From: Gammaproteobacteria bacterium
GTDB taxonomy: Bacteria > Pseudomonadota > Gammaproteobacteria > Ga0077536
DNA: 64,000 bases
NCBI GenBank assembly: GCA_021773835.1
Contig: JAJFJQ010000057.1
Span: 124,001 to 188,000, forward strand
Direction of reading: 5' to 3'
How positions within the stretch are numbered: position 1 is the first letter of the stretch; the number at the start of each line of letters is the position of its first letter. The translations under genes and the position numbers were made by a program. This document shows, piece by piece, positions 16,530 through 24,035 of this stretch. The notes beneath the pieces are model-generated. The model was not told the origin of the DNA, did no database searches, and saw only the letters and a program-made list of their open reading frames with translations.

Positions 16530-17000
16530 TTATTGATCACGCGGGATTGTTTGTGCGGCATGCGCGCGCATGCGCTCGAGGCCAGTATGGTCGGCATCGA
16601 CGTAGGTAATTGCGGCGGTCGGGCAGGCCTCGGCGCAGGCGGGTTCGCCCCCGCACAGGTCGCATTTAATCACCTTGCCGGAGTCTGCGTTGTAGTTGAC
16701 CGTACCGAATGGGCAGGCAATGGTACACACCTTGCATCCGACACAGACGTCCTCTAGAACATCCTTAGAGCCGGTATCGGCATTGATGACAATGGCCTCG
16801 ACCGGACAGGCATGCATACACCAGGCTTCGGCGCACTGCGAACAGGTGTACGGCGCAAAACGCCCCTCTTCGTGAAAAGTAAAAACCTTAATGCGTGATT
16901 TGCTCGGGTTGAACACGCCTTCGTTTTCGTACGAGCACGCCATCTCGCATTGCAAGCAACCGGTACATTTTTCCGGTTCTAATTGCAGGGCTTTTAACAT
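16530..17000 (-). CDS. aorA: Four-cluster ferredoxin-like subunit of aldehyde oxidoreductase
   Basis: A 156-residue polyferredoxin with four Cys groups: Cys12-15-18-22, 53-56-61-65, 86-89-92-96 and 113-116-122-126, enough for four 4Fe-4S clusters. It is the electron-transfer subunit between the tungsten enzyme and the flavoprotein. The start ATG at 17000 has GGGAG seven bases upstream; the longer frame to 17162 adds non-homologous sequence and was rejected. It is the first gene of the AOR operon, with 13 bases to aorB. The HycB/DmsB-like arrangement is typical of molybdenum/tungsten enzymes. Confidence 0.93.
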   Translation of the reverse strand: MLKALQLEPEKCTGCLQCEMACSYENEGVFNPSKSRIKVFTFHEEGRFAPYTCSQCAEAWCMHACPVEAIVINADTGSKDVLEDVCVGCKVCTIACPFGTVNYNADSGKVIKCDLCGGEPACAEACPTAAITYVDADHTGLERMRAHAAQTIPRDQ

Positions 17001-17031
17001 CAACGTTCTCCCAAATGACAATATTGAGTAG

Positions 17032-17220
17032 CTGGAAACGGTTCCGGGCTTCGAATTAGTGAAGCAATGCGACCTGGTGCGTCCTCGATGGCTCGAGGAG
17101 GCATTCGGTAGCGTGCCGATCAACCAGAATTGTGTCTTTACAGTGTTCGACGAGCGCGGCATTGAGCCGAGCGACCGAACTTATTTTTGGTCCGAAACGA
17201 GACTACCTAGAATCGATTAA
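17032..17220 (+). pseudogene. Protein-like C-terminal fragment opposite the AOR operon
   Basis: Between aorA and the beta-propeller gene (a 321-base gap) the plus strand carries a protein-like frame from an in-frame TAG at 17029 to TAA at 17218-17220. It reads like a real C-terminus, for example PRWLEEAFGSVPINQ, NCVFTVFDERGIE and RTYFWSETRLPRID. Only a GTG at 17059 could start it (53 residues), with no convincing ribosome site. I do not recognise the family. The best reading is a gene tail cut off when the AOR operon arrived, but a small gene or chance frame is possible. Confidence 0.35.
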
Positions 17221-17262
17221 AAACGCCAGCCCGCGCGCTTGCGATCCCGCACCGGCTAGAAC

Positions 17263-17277
17263 TGAGAGTAATTCTCA
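17263..17277. promoter_or_regulatory. Fur-box-like 15-base palindrome
   Basis: TGAGAGTAATTCTCA is a 7-1-7 inverted repeat with one mismatch, the layout of Fur sites (TGAGAAT/ATTCTCA halves occur in many proteobacterial Fur boxes). It lies 263 bases upstream of aorA and just after the end of the beta-propeller gene. If functional it would link the iron-rich AOR operon to iron supply. The distance to the gene is large, so confidence is low. Confidence 0.3.
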
Positions 17278-17321
17278 TTAACCGGCGATCAGTCGAAATT
17301 AAGAGAACTTTGGCGGGTCTG

Positions 17322-18290
17322 CTACTCGTAGAGCGCTACGCCCCATGGAAATTTTCCGACAGGCACCGTTGCGATTACTTTGCCCATCGCGGTATCGATA
17401 ACACTGACCTGATTGCTTACCCCGTCGGTCGTGTATAGGCGTGAGCCGTCGTGTGACAGAGCGAGTCCCCAAACGCGCTTTCCGACCGGAATAGCTTGGT
17501 GTATTTCCAGGGTGTTCGCGTCCAACACAAATATTCGGTTCGCCCGCCCGCCGGCTACGAATAGCTTCGACTCGTCAGCACTTAGTAATACATCTTTTGG
17601 TTTCGCTTTATCGTCGGCTAGCGGCATTTTGCCGATAACCGTCCCGCTCGCAATGTCGACCTTCTTCACCTCGCCACTGATCTCCGAGGTCGCATAAGCA
17701 ATGGTGCCGGCGCGATTAAATGTGGCCGCTCGGGGTCGCGCCCCAACGAGTATGTTGTTGATGATCTTATGCTCCGGGACCGCTATCACGTGCAGCATGT
17801 TGGTCGATTCGCTGGTCACGATCACCTTGCTCCCGTCCGCAGAGATCGCCACCCCCTCCGGTTCAATGCCAACTTTGATTTCCGCTATTTTCTCGCCCGT
17901 TTTAGGGTTAAAAACCGATGCCTTGGCGTCGTCCTCGTTCGAAATGTAGATATTGCCATTCGGATGGACGGCAAATGTTTCAGGGTCATCACCACCTTCG
18001 AACCTACGCAATACTGCGTAGGATTCGGGGTCGAATACCGCAATTGCATTTTCTTCACTTATCGCAACGTATACCTCACTGCCATCCGGTGCGATACCGA
18101 TTCCACGAGGTCTTTTTCCGATTTCTATCGTAGCGACCACCGTATTCGTCGCACCGTCGATCACGGACACGGTGTCGTCTTTCTCGTTAGTGACGAATAT
18201 CCGTTTCGGTGGAGCCGCCGAGGCAGTCATTACTATTGCCGCCAGGACACTGGCAAACGTTATTTTGTATAGCGTGTTGGTAATGTTCAT
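17322..18290 (-). CDS. Periplasmic YVTN beta-propeller protein, PQQ-dependent catabolism type
   Basis: A 322-residue exported protein: signal peptide residues 1-25 (cut after ASA), then seven repeats of the YVTN/PQQ-propeller kind, each about 42 residues with patterns such as RIFVTNEKDDTVSVIDGAT, VYVAISEENAIAVFDPES and LYTTDGVSNQVSVIDTA. Length and repeat form fit the propeller protein found with PQQ-dependent alcohol dehydrogenase gene sets. It probably binds a partner or small molecule in the periplasm; no active site is visible. It follows the binding-protein gene by 11 bases, so the two are one transcription unit. Confidence 0.85.
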   Translation of the reverse strand: MNITNTLYKITFASVLAAIVMTASAAPPKRIFVTNEKDDTVSVIDGATNTVVATIEIGKRPRGIGIAPDGSEVYVAISEENAIAVFDPESYAVLRRFEGGDDPETFAVHPNGNIYISNEDDAKASVFNPKTGEKIAEIKVGIEPEGVAISADGSKVIVTSESTNMLHVIAVPEHKIINNILVGARPRAATFNRAGTIAYATSEISGEVKKVDIASGTVIGKMPLADDKAKPKDVLLSADESKLFVAGGRANRIFVLDANTLEIHQAIPVGKRVWGLALSHDGSRLYTTDGVSNQVSVIDTAMGKVIATVPVGKFPWGVALYE

Positions 18291-18301
18291 ACGGTCTCAC
18301 T

Positions 18302-19111
18302 CTATTTCGGACAAAAAGCTAACCCGAGGCTATCTAAGTCGGAACTATCGACAATACCGCGAACGGGTGCTTCACCGACGATTTTATCCTGCTCAACTAG
18401 CAATACGGGTTGGCGTAATTGACCAGTCTCGCGAAAACTCATATCGACACCCTTCTGACCATCGAAAGCGAGATTAGTTTTCAATTCCTCGATTAAGGCT
18501 GCACCGGTTAAAGTCGGCTGTCTAACGATTGTGTCAGCCAATAGTTTCATCGCAGCCCATCCCGCCCAAGCTTCGTCGTCCATCGAGATTCCGAACTGGT
18601 CTTTAAATCGTATGTTCAGCTGTGACGCCGCGTACTTCCGGAATGTATGATGCCACGCGCGTGCTTGCGCAGTGGAGCCCGATGCGTTTTGCACCCATTG
18701 GCGTTCGGCATCGGTCAGCATCGCCGTGCTCGGAATAATGTGAAACAGATTACCCCTGCATTGTTCGCGCAGCGCGGTATCTTTTGCGGTCGTGTTCAGG
18801 AGTGCCAAATCGGGATAGTTCGCAACAAGTTGACTCAGGCGCGTGGGCTGCGTTGCCGCAATTATCGCAACCGGAGTGAGCTTCGTCTGATCCATCTCGG
18901 CGACGGTGACCATGCGATATTGGACTCCCATAAACTCACCTTGCGCATTGGCCTCCGATAATCCTTGGCGCGCGCCTAGATGCGCCGAGCTATCCGCGGC
19001 GCCGACATATAGAACAGTGATCTCGTCGGCGCGAAGCTCGGTACCGACAATCGACGACATCAAAAGGCACCCAAAGCATACGCCGAGCGCAATTCGCGTA
19101 AGAATTTTCAT
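18302..19111 (-). CDS. Periplasmic binding protein of the PQQ-alcohol dehydrogenase-linked type
   Basis: A 269-residue precursor with signal peptide (residues 1-28, ending ELRADE). The mature domain has a branched-chain amino-acid-receptor-like fold pattern: ITVLYVGAADSSAHLGARQGLSEANAQG, then VAIIAATQPTRLSQL, WHHTFRKYAASQLNIRFKDQ and DDEAWAGWAAMKLLADTIV. This matches the substrate-binding component that accompanies PQQ-dependent alcohol dehydrogenases. It is shorter than most type I receptors. The ATPase and permease genes that usually accompany it are absent from the window; instead a TonB receptor gene precedes it (77 bases). Confidence 0.82.
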   Translation of the reverse strand: MKILTRIALGVCFGCLLMSSIVGTELRADEITVLYVGAADSSAHLGARQGLSEANAQGEFMGVQYRMVTVAEMDQTKLTPVAIIAATQPTRLSQLVANYPDLALLNTTAKDTALREQCRGNLFHIIPSTAMLTDAERQWVQNASGSTAQARAWHHTFRKYAASQLNIRFKDQFGISMDDEAWAGWAAMKLLADTIVRQPTLTGAALIEELKTNLAFDGQKGVDMSFRETGQLRQPVLLVEQDKIVGEAPVRGIVDSSDLDSLGLAFCPK

Positions 19112-19188
19112 CGAAGATTGTTAACTGAAAACATGTTGTTGCTCGAAATCACTGCGTGTGCTTTAGGAACCACATGAACTTTGCGGCG

Positions 19189-21693
19189 CTACAAGGATAC
19201 CTGGATTCCGGCCCAGATACCGCGTGGCGCTCCAGCACCAAGAAACCGTGATCGATTATCGATCAATCCGTCGATCGCCTCACTTGGATCCTCGCCCAAG
19301 AGCCCGAAATTCTCGTAGTCCGTATCGAACAAATTGGTCAATCGCGTGAAGAGTTTAATGCGTCGATTGATCTGGAAGGCCCCACGCAGATTGACGACGG
19401 CATATCCGGCGATTGTGTCGAGCTGGTTGGATTCATCGCCACGTAATACCTGGTCGGAGTTGTAAATTAAGTCAAAACCGAATGTCAGATGTTGATTGAT
19501 GTCATAGTCGGCACCTAATTTTAACTGGTGCTCTGGGACCCCCGGTATGCGGTCACCTTTGTTCACCCGTATTTCGCCGTCGTCGTTGGCGAAATCATGG
19601 GTCGGACTCAAGGCGACAAAATCTTGTTCAAAGCTCGCTTCGATATAGCTGTACGACAAGGACCACTCGATATCACGCCATTGACCATCAAACGCAGTTT
19701 CCACGCCCTGGCGCCGCGTTGCATCGACATTGGCGAACAAGCCTGTCGAGCGACCGGTCGTTTGAAAAATGATGTCGTTCTCATTCCGCGTCCGGAAAAA
19801 ACCTAGATGGTGCCGGAATCGACCGTGCTTTCCGCGCAAACCAAACTCCCAACTCTTGGCAACGACTTCATCCAGCGGCGGGTCCGCGAGAAACGCGTTG
19901 GGCAACCGGCATTCAAAGTCCACTTCATCGGGGTCATCCCCGCGGGCACTAGCGGCGGCACGCGCAATTTCAAATACACCGGCGTTGCAAGCGAGTTCTA
20001 TTGGGGTCGGTGCCCGTGAGGATTCGCTGTAACCCCCATAAAGGTTCAACCAGCTCGCGTGGTTATAGGTCAATCCGAGTGACGGATTAAAGCGATCAAA
20101 ATCATGATCACCATTGAGCTCTGGCCGCACGCCGCTACGATCGCGTAAGGATACTTGAGTGGAATTAAAGCGACCGCCGAATGAAAGCGTTAAGCGCTCC
20201 GTAATATCAAATGCATCCATGAAATAGACGCTCCAAGTTTTCGTTCCGGTTCGTACTTGTGTCGCTTGTTCATCAACGAAACTGCCTAGGCCAAGCCCAG
20301 CCGTGCTTCGAGTAGTGGCATTGATAGCCGATAGCTCAAGGACGGAATCGAACTCGGCGGTACCATTGAAATACGCGAAACCAGCGACAAAGTAGTTCTC
20401 GCGCCCAAAAACATCGCCGATGAATGTGAGCTGCGAGTCAAAGCCGTGGGTTTGTTGTTTGCGGGTGCTCTGATTATTTATCGCCTCGTGGTCCAATATC
20501 CGTGTGCCGGAGACGCTATCGGTCAGATCGTCAATGTTAAACGTATCGGCTCCAGCCAGTGCATTTAAGGCGAGTTCAAGGGAGTCTGGATCGGTGACAA
20601 TAACGCCCGGCCCGGCCCCACCTCCAAAAACGTTTCTTTCGCAAAGATCATCGTCCGTGAGTCCAAGACCCGCCAGGTCGTCTTCGTCCAGTTCTTCGAG
20701 CAAAAACGAGCCGCCGTCGAGCTCACATGACAAGAATTCGGAGATGTCACCATTGACCGAGTCAGTAGTATTTTTCCGATAGAATCCGTTTCCAGCGAAC
20801 GCGACTAAATCCGAGAATGAGTGGCTGAAATCCACGCCAAGCATGTGCATATCGTTCTCGGTAATGTCCGGTGCCGTAAATATCGCCTCGCGATCGATTG
20901 CAAGCAGGCCGATCGGCGCGGCGCCATTGCCAGTCAATTCGCTGCCGCCATATTGACCCGTGAAATCGATACTCGAGTCATCGCCACGCCAACTGAGCGC
21001 ACCATATAGATTGGTCGACTCGGAGTCTGAGAGGTCGCGCCAGCCGTCTTCGTCAAAATAGCTCAGGTTAATGTAGTAGCCAAAGCTCCCGTTGTTTCCG
21101 CCGCTCTCGGCGCTTACGGTTTTGCGCGCCCACGACCCGCCGTTGACCTCGATGCTATGGCCTTCGGCGTTGAAACCGTGTTTCATCTCGATCGCCAAAG
21201 CCCCGCCGAGCGCGTTGAGACCGAACAGTGGATTGGCACCACCGATCAACGACATATTGTGGATCGCGGATTCGGGCAGTAAATCCCAGTTTACCGCGTC
21301 GCCCAATGGCTCGTTGATGCGTGCACCATTCTGGTAGACCGCGATCCCCATCGGTAAACCAAGCAACGGCGAGGCGGTGTACCCGCGGTATTGAACGTCC
21401 GGTTGCAGTGGATTGTTTTGCGCCGAATTGATATTGACACTGGCGAGTTTAGTACCTAGATAATCGGACAGGTCGATACTTTGAGCACGATCAAGCGCGT
21501 CACGACTTACAGATTGGACATTAAAGGCCAGCTTATTCGCCGCGATGCCAAGGTCTCCCGCGGGCGTTGTGGCGACGACGGTTACTTCTTCGTCGTAATC
21601 GGCACCGATTGCGGCTCCGACCAGAAACACTGAAGACCAACCTGCGAGGCCGAGTAAGCCCCGCAGCAACGTACGAACAGTAAACGGGGCCAT
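19189..21693 (-). CDS. TonB-dependent outer-membrane receptor
   Basis: An 834-residue precursor: signal peptide (about 1-30), a short TonB-box region (DEEVTVVATTP), plug domain (about 50-170, with VNINSAQNNPLQPDVQYRG and IGGANPLFGLNALGGALAIE), and a beta-barrel ending in WAGIQVSL near the C-terminus. It takes up an unknown large or scarce ligand. An acidic extracellular loop rich in aspartate (about 345-395, with LEELDEDDLAGLGLTDDD) may bind cations. Position between a two-component system and the PQQ-linked periplasmic genes suggests uptake linked to that pathway, for instance PQQ or a metal; this is inference. Confidence 0.92.
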   Translation of the reverse strand: MAPFTVRTLLRGLLGLAGWSSVFLVGAAIGADYDEEVTVVATTPAGDLGIAANKLAFNVQSVSRDALDRAQSIDLSDYLGTKLASVNINSAQNNPLQPDVQYRGYTASPLLGLPMGIAVYQNGARINEPLGDAVNWDLLPESAIHNMSLIGGANPLFGLNALGGALAIEMKHGFNAEGHSIEVNGGSWARKTVSAESGGNNGSFGYYINLSYFDEDGWRDLSDSESTNLYGALSWRGDDSSIDFTGQYGGSELTGNGAAPIGLLAIDREAIFTAPDITENDMHMLGVDFSHSFSDLVAFAGNGFYRKNTTDSVNGDISEFLSCELDGGSFLLEELDEDDLAGLGLTDDDLCERNVFGGGAGPGVIVTDPDSLELALNALAGADTFNIDDLTDSVSGTRILDHEAINNQSTRKQQTHGFDSQLTFIGDVFGRENYFVAGFAYFNGTAEFDSVLELSAINATTRSTAGLGLGSFVDEQATQVRTGTKTWSVYFMDAFDITERLTLSFGGRFNSTQVSLRDRSGVRPELNGDHDFDRFNPSLGLTYNHASWLNLYGGYSESSRAPTPIELACNAGVFEIARAAASARGDDPDEVDFECRLPNAFLADPPLDEVVAKSWEFGLRGKHGRFRHHLGFFRTRNENDIIFQTTGRSTGLFANVDATRRQGVETAFDGQWRDIEWSLSYSYIEASFEQDFVALSPTHDFANDDGEIRVNKGDRIPGVPEHQLKLGADYDINQHLTFGFDLIYNSDQVLRGDESNQLDTIAGYAVVNLRGAFQINRRIKLFTRLTNLFDTDYENFGLLGEDPSEAIDGLIDNRSRFLGAGAPRGIWAGIQVSL

Positions 21694-21771
21694 GGCGCTC
21701 TACGATATGAGGGAGCAGGCGATCCTACTTTGTCGCAGACCGCGAAGCATGGGAATTCCGCGTCACGCGAC

Positions 21772-21786
21772 CGGGAAATTTTCCCG
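21772..21786. promoter_or_regulatory. Palindrome upstream of the TonB receptor gene
   Basis: CGGGAAATTTTCCCG is a perfect inverted repeat with 7-base arms around one T, located 79 bases before the receptor start and 20 bases after the stop of the response regulator gene. It could be an operator for the adjacent LuxR-family regulator or the stem of a short transcript. No poly-T tract follows. Confidence 0.3.
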
Positions 21787-21805
21787 CTTGCGTGTTGCCC
21801 AGAGG

Positions 21806-22468
21806 CTAAGGCTCGACAATGCCATGGCGGATCGCCATGCGCGCGATGTCCGCAACTGAATTAACTTCAAGTTTGTTCTTGATTTGTGTCGAATAATTGG
21901 CGACCGTCTTGGCGCTTAACGAAAGTCGGCTCCCGATATCACTGGCGCTGAAACCTTCCGCCAGCAGACAAAATATCTCGAATTCACGGGTTGATAAATT
22001 CGCAAACGGCGACGTCGGCCCGCGTGTCTTTTGAAATGCCAGCCGCTGAGCAATTTCTGGCTCCAGGTAAATGTTTCCAGCCGCGATTTGCTGGACCGCC
22101 TCAACCAAGATGATAGGCGCACTACTTTTACCAACATAGCCACGCGCGCCCGCTTGCAGTGCTTGTTCAACAAATGCCGTGTCTTCGTGCATGCTGAACG
22201 CCAGGATTTTCGCGGCGCTATTACGCGCGACAATTCGGCGAATTGCTTCGAACCCGCTGATACCCGGTAGACTGATATCCATAATAACGATGTCGGGCTC
22301 ATGCTCAACGAAGGCACGAAAACCGGCTTCACCACTGTCCGCTTCGGCGACAACTTCGATCCCGTTCGCGTTACCGAGCAAGGTCCGATAACCCGCACGC
22401 ACCACCGCATGGTCGTCAACCATGACGACACGTATGCGACGAGACTCATCAAATGCCGTCTTAATCAT
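21806..22468 (-). CDS. NarL/LuxR-family response regulator
   Basis: A 220-residue regulator with receiver domain (RVVMVDDHAVVRAGYRTLL; phospho-acceptor Asp in DIVIMDISLPGISG; Lys in VGKSS) and a C-terminal LuxR helix-turn-helix (NLSTREFEIFCLLAEGFSAS, then SAKTVANYSTQIKNKLE). It lies 5 bases after its sensor kinase gene and just upstream of the TonB receptor and PQQ-linked genes. It resembles the regulators that control PQQ-dependent alcohol oxidation in pseudomonads, so control of the following genes is likely but not shown by the sequence. Confidence 0.92.
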   Translation of the reverse strand: MIKTAFDESRRIRVVMVDDHAVVRAGYRTLLGNANGIEVVAEADSGEAGFRAFVEHEPDIVIMDISLPGISGFEAIRRIVARNSAAKILAFSMHEDTAFVEQALQAGARGYVGKSSAPIILVEAVQQIAAGNIYLEPEIAQRLAFQKTRGPTSPFANLSTREFEIFCLLAEGFSASDIGSRLSLSAKTVANYSTQIKNKLEVNSVADIARMAIRHGIVEP

Positions 22469-22473
22469 AGAAG

Positions 22474-23802
22474 CTATACCGGGACCGTAATTTCAAAATG
22501 CGTGCCGTCGCGCGGACCAGTCCTTAACGCCAATTTTCCCTGCATAACCTCAACCCGTTCATTAATACCAACCAATCCAAGTCCGCGCGGTGTATTGCTA
22601 AGATTGAATCCGATACCGTCGTCGTCAATATTAATTTGTACCGTACCATTACCATGCTCCACACCATCGGTATACCTTACGACAACCGCGGCTCGCTCGG
22701 CAGACGCATGACGCGCTATATTGGTTAACGCCTCCTGCACTATTCGGTAGCAATTAATCGCGGTGTCGTCAGCGAGATCAGGAAATTGCCCTTCGACCTG
22801 AAATTCGCAGAAACACTCTTCATGATGGCTATTCCAATCGTCGATCATAGTCTGCAAGGCGGAAACTAATCCTAGTTCATCGAGAATAAATGGGCGTAAA
22901 TTTGCCATCATTCCACGCACTCTCGCGTAAATCTCTGTCGATACATCGACCACGGTATTTGCGCTGTCGACGATTGCGGGCTCGCAGCGTGGCGTATGAT
23001 CACGAATCGCAACTGCTAGCGCTTTAATTGCACTTATGGATTGCCCTAGTTCGTCGTGCAACTCTTGCGCCAAGCGACGGCGCTCGTCTTCTTGAATCGC
23101 CAGTGAACGCTGAGCAAGGGACTGCGTTTCATCCTTACTTTGCTTCAAGACGTCGCGCATGTGATTGAAACGATTCACGATCACGTCTACGTCGGATACG
23201 CCCACCAGCGGCACTGTCGTTTCATAATCTCCTTCTTCGATCGACTGAAACGCTTGCGAGACGCTTTGCAAAGACCTCAAAGATCGACCTAAGACTAAGA
23301 AAACTAGCGCGTTCGCAACCACACCGAACACCACCAGCATGAGCATTAATGGCCTGAATTCACGCCACGATTCGGAGATTTCATCACCAGCATCGGCGCG
23401 GATCACAATATGCTCGGGTCCTTCACCGATCTGCACAACACGCACCAGCGTAATTGGTTCCGGGTGGACCAACCGGACAAACCATTGCGGCACCTGGTCA
23501 GGTGCTGGAAGTTCTGTTTCGACACCAGAGAAGCCCGGATCCGTTGTCATGCCAATTCGCAGATGCCGGGTATTGCCAACGCGGGCGAGATCGGAAGCGA
23601 GCTGCTCAGTCATTGCTTCAAGCTTATCGGACGGAACGAAGCGTAGGCTAAGTGCAATCAACTTCGAGGAAAATTCTACAGACGAATTCAATTCATCGCT
23701 GATCGCCTGGCGAACGTTCAGCATCAAATACGTCATCGTAACGAAAACAGTTGCTAGTAAGACTGAAGTTAGTATGACGCTAAGTCGTAGCCGCAGGCTC
23801 AC
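22474..23802 (-). CDS. Sensor histidine kinase, NarX-type (HisKA_3)
   Basis: A 442-residue membrane kinase. Two transmembrane segments (about 8-28 and 150-172) bracket a periplasmic sensor region of about 120 residues. A HAMP linker (SLRSLQSVSQAFQSIEEGDY) leads to the dimerisation/phosphorylation helix ERRRLAQELHDELGQSIS with the phospho-histidine, and an ATPase domain with N-box YRIVQEALTNIARHASA and G-boxes DDDGIGF and GLGLVGINER. It forms a pair with the downstream regulator. The signal is unknown. Confidence 0.93.
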   Translation of the reverse strand: MSLRLRLSVILTSVLLATVFVTMTYLMLNVRQAISDELNSSVEFSSKLIALSLRFVPSDKLEAMTEQLASDLARVGNTRHLRIGMTTDPGFSGVETELPAPDQVPQWFVRLVHPEPITLVRVVQIGEGPEHIVIRADAGDEISESWREFRPLMLMLVVFGVVANALVFLVLGRSLRSLQSVSQAFQSIEEGDYETTVPLVGVSDVDVIVNRFNHMRDVLKQSKDETQSLAQRSLAIQEDERRRLAQELHDELGQSISAIKALAVAIRDHTPRCEPAIVDSANTVVDVSTEIYARVRGMMANLRPFILDELGLVSALQTMIDDWNSHHEECFCEFQVEGQFPDLADDTAINCYRIVQEALTNIARHASAERAAVVVRYTDGVEHGNGTVQINIDDDGIGFNLSNTPRGLGLVGINERVEVMQGKLALRTGPRDGTHFEITVPV

Positions 23803-24035
23803 CTCACTGGTCTCTTAGCTCTACCGAACCACCTGAAAATTGTCGCAGTATCAGGCAAACATGGGTCAAGCACGAGATGTGAGCAACTGTTTCCACTTCG
23901 TTAATACTTATTAAATTGTCAATTTATACCGGCGCCTAGCCGATAGCGTATACGACAATGCCACTATCACTCACCCGCCCGCATAGAGCTGGTCGGAAAC
24001 TGATTAAAATTTCGAGTCGTAGGACGCCATTAATT

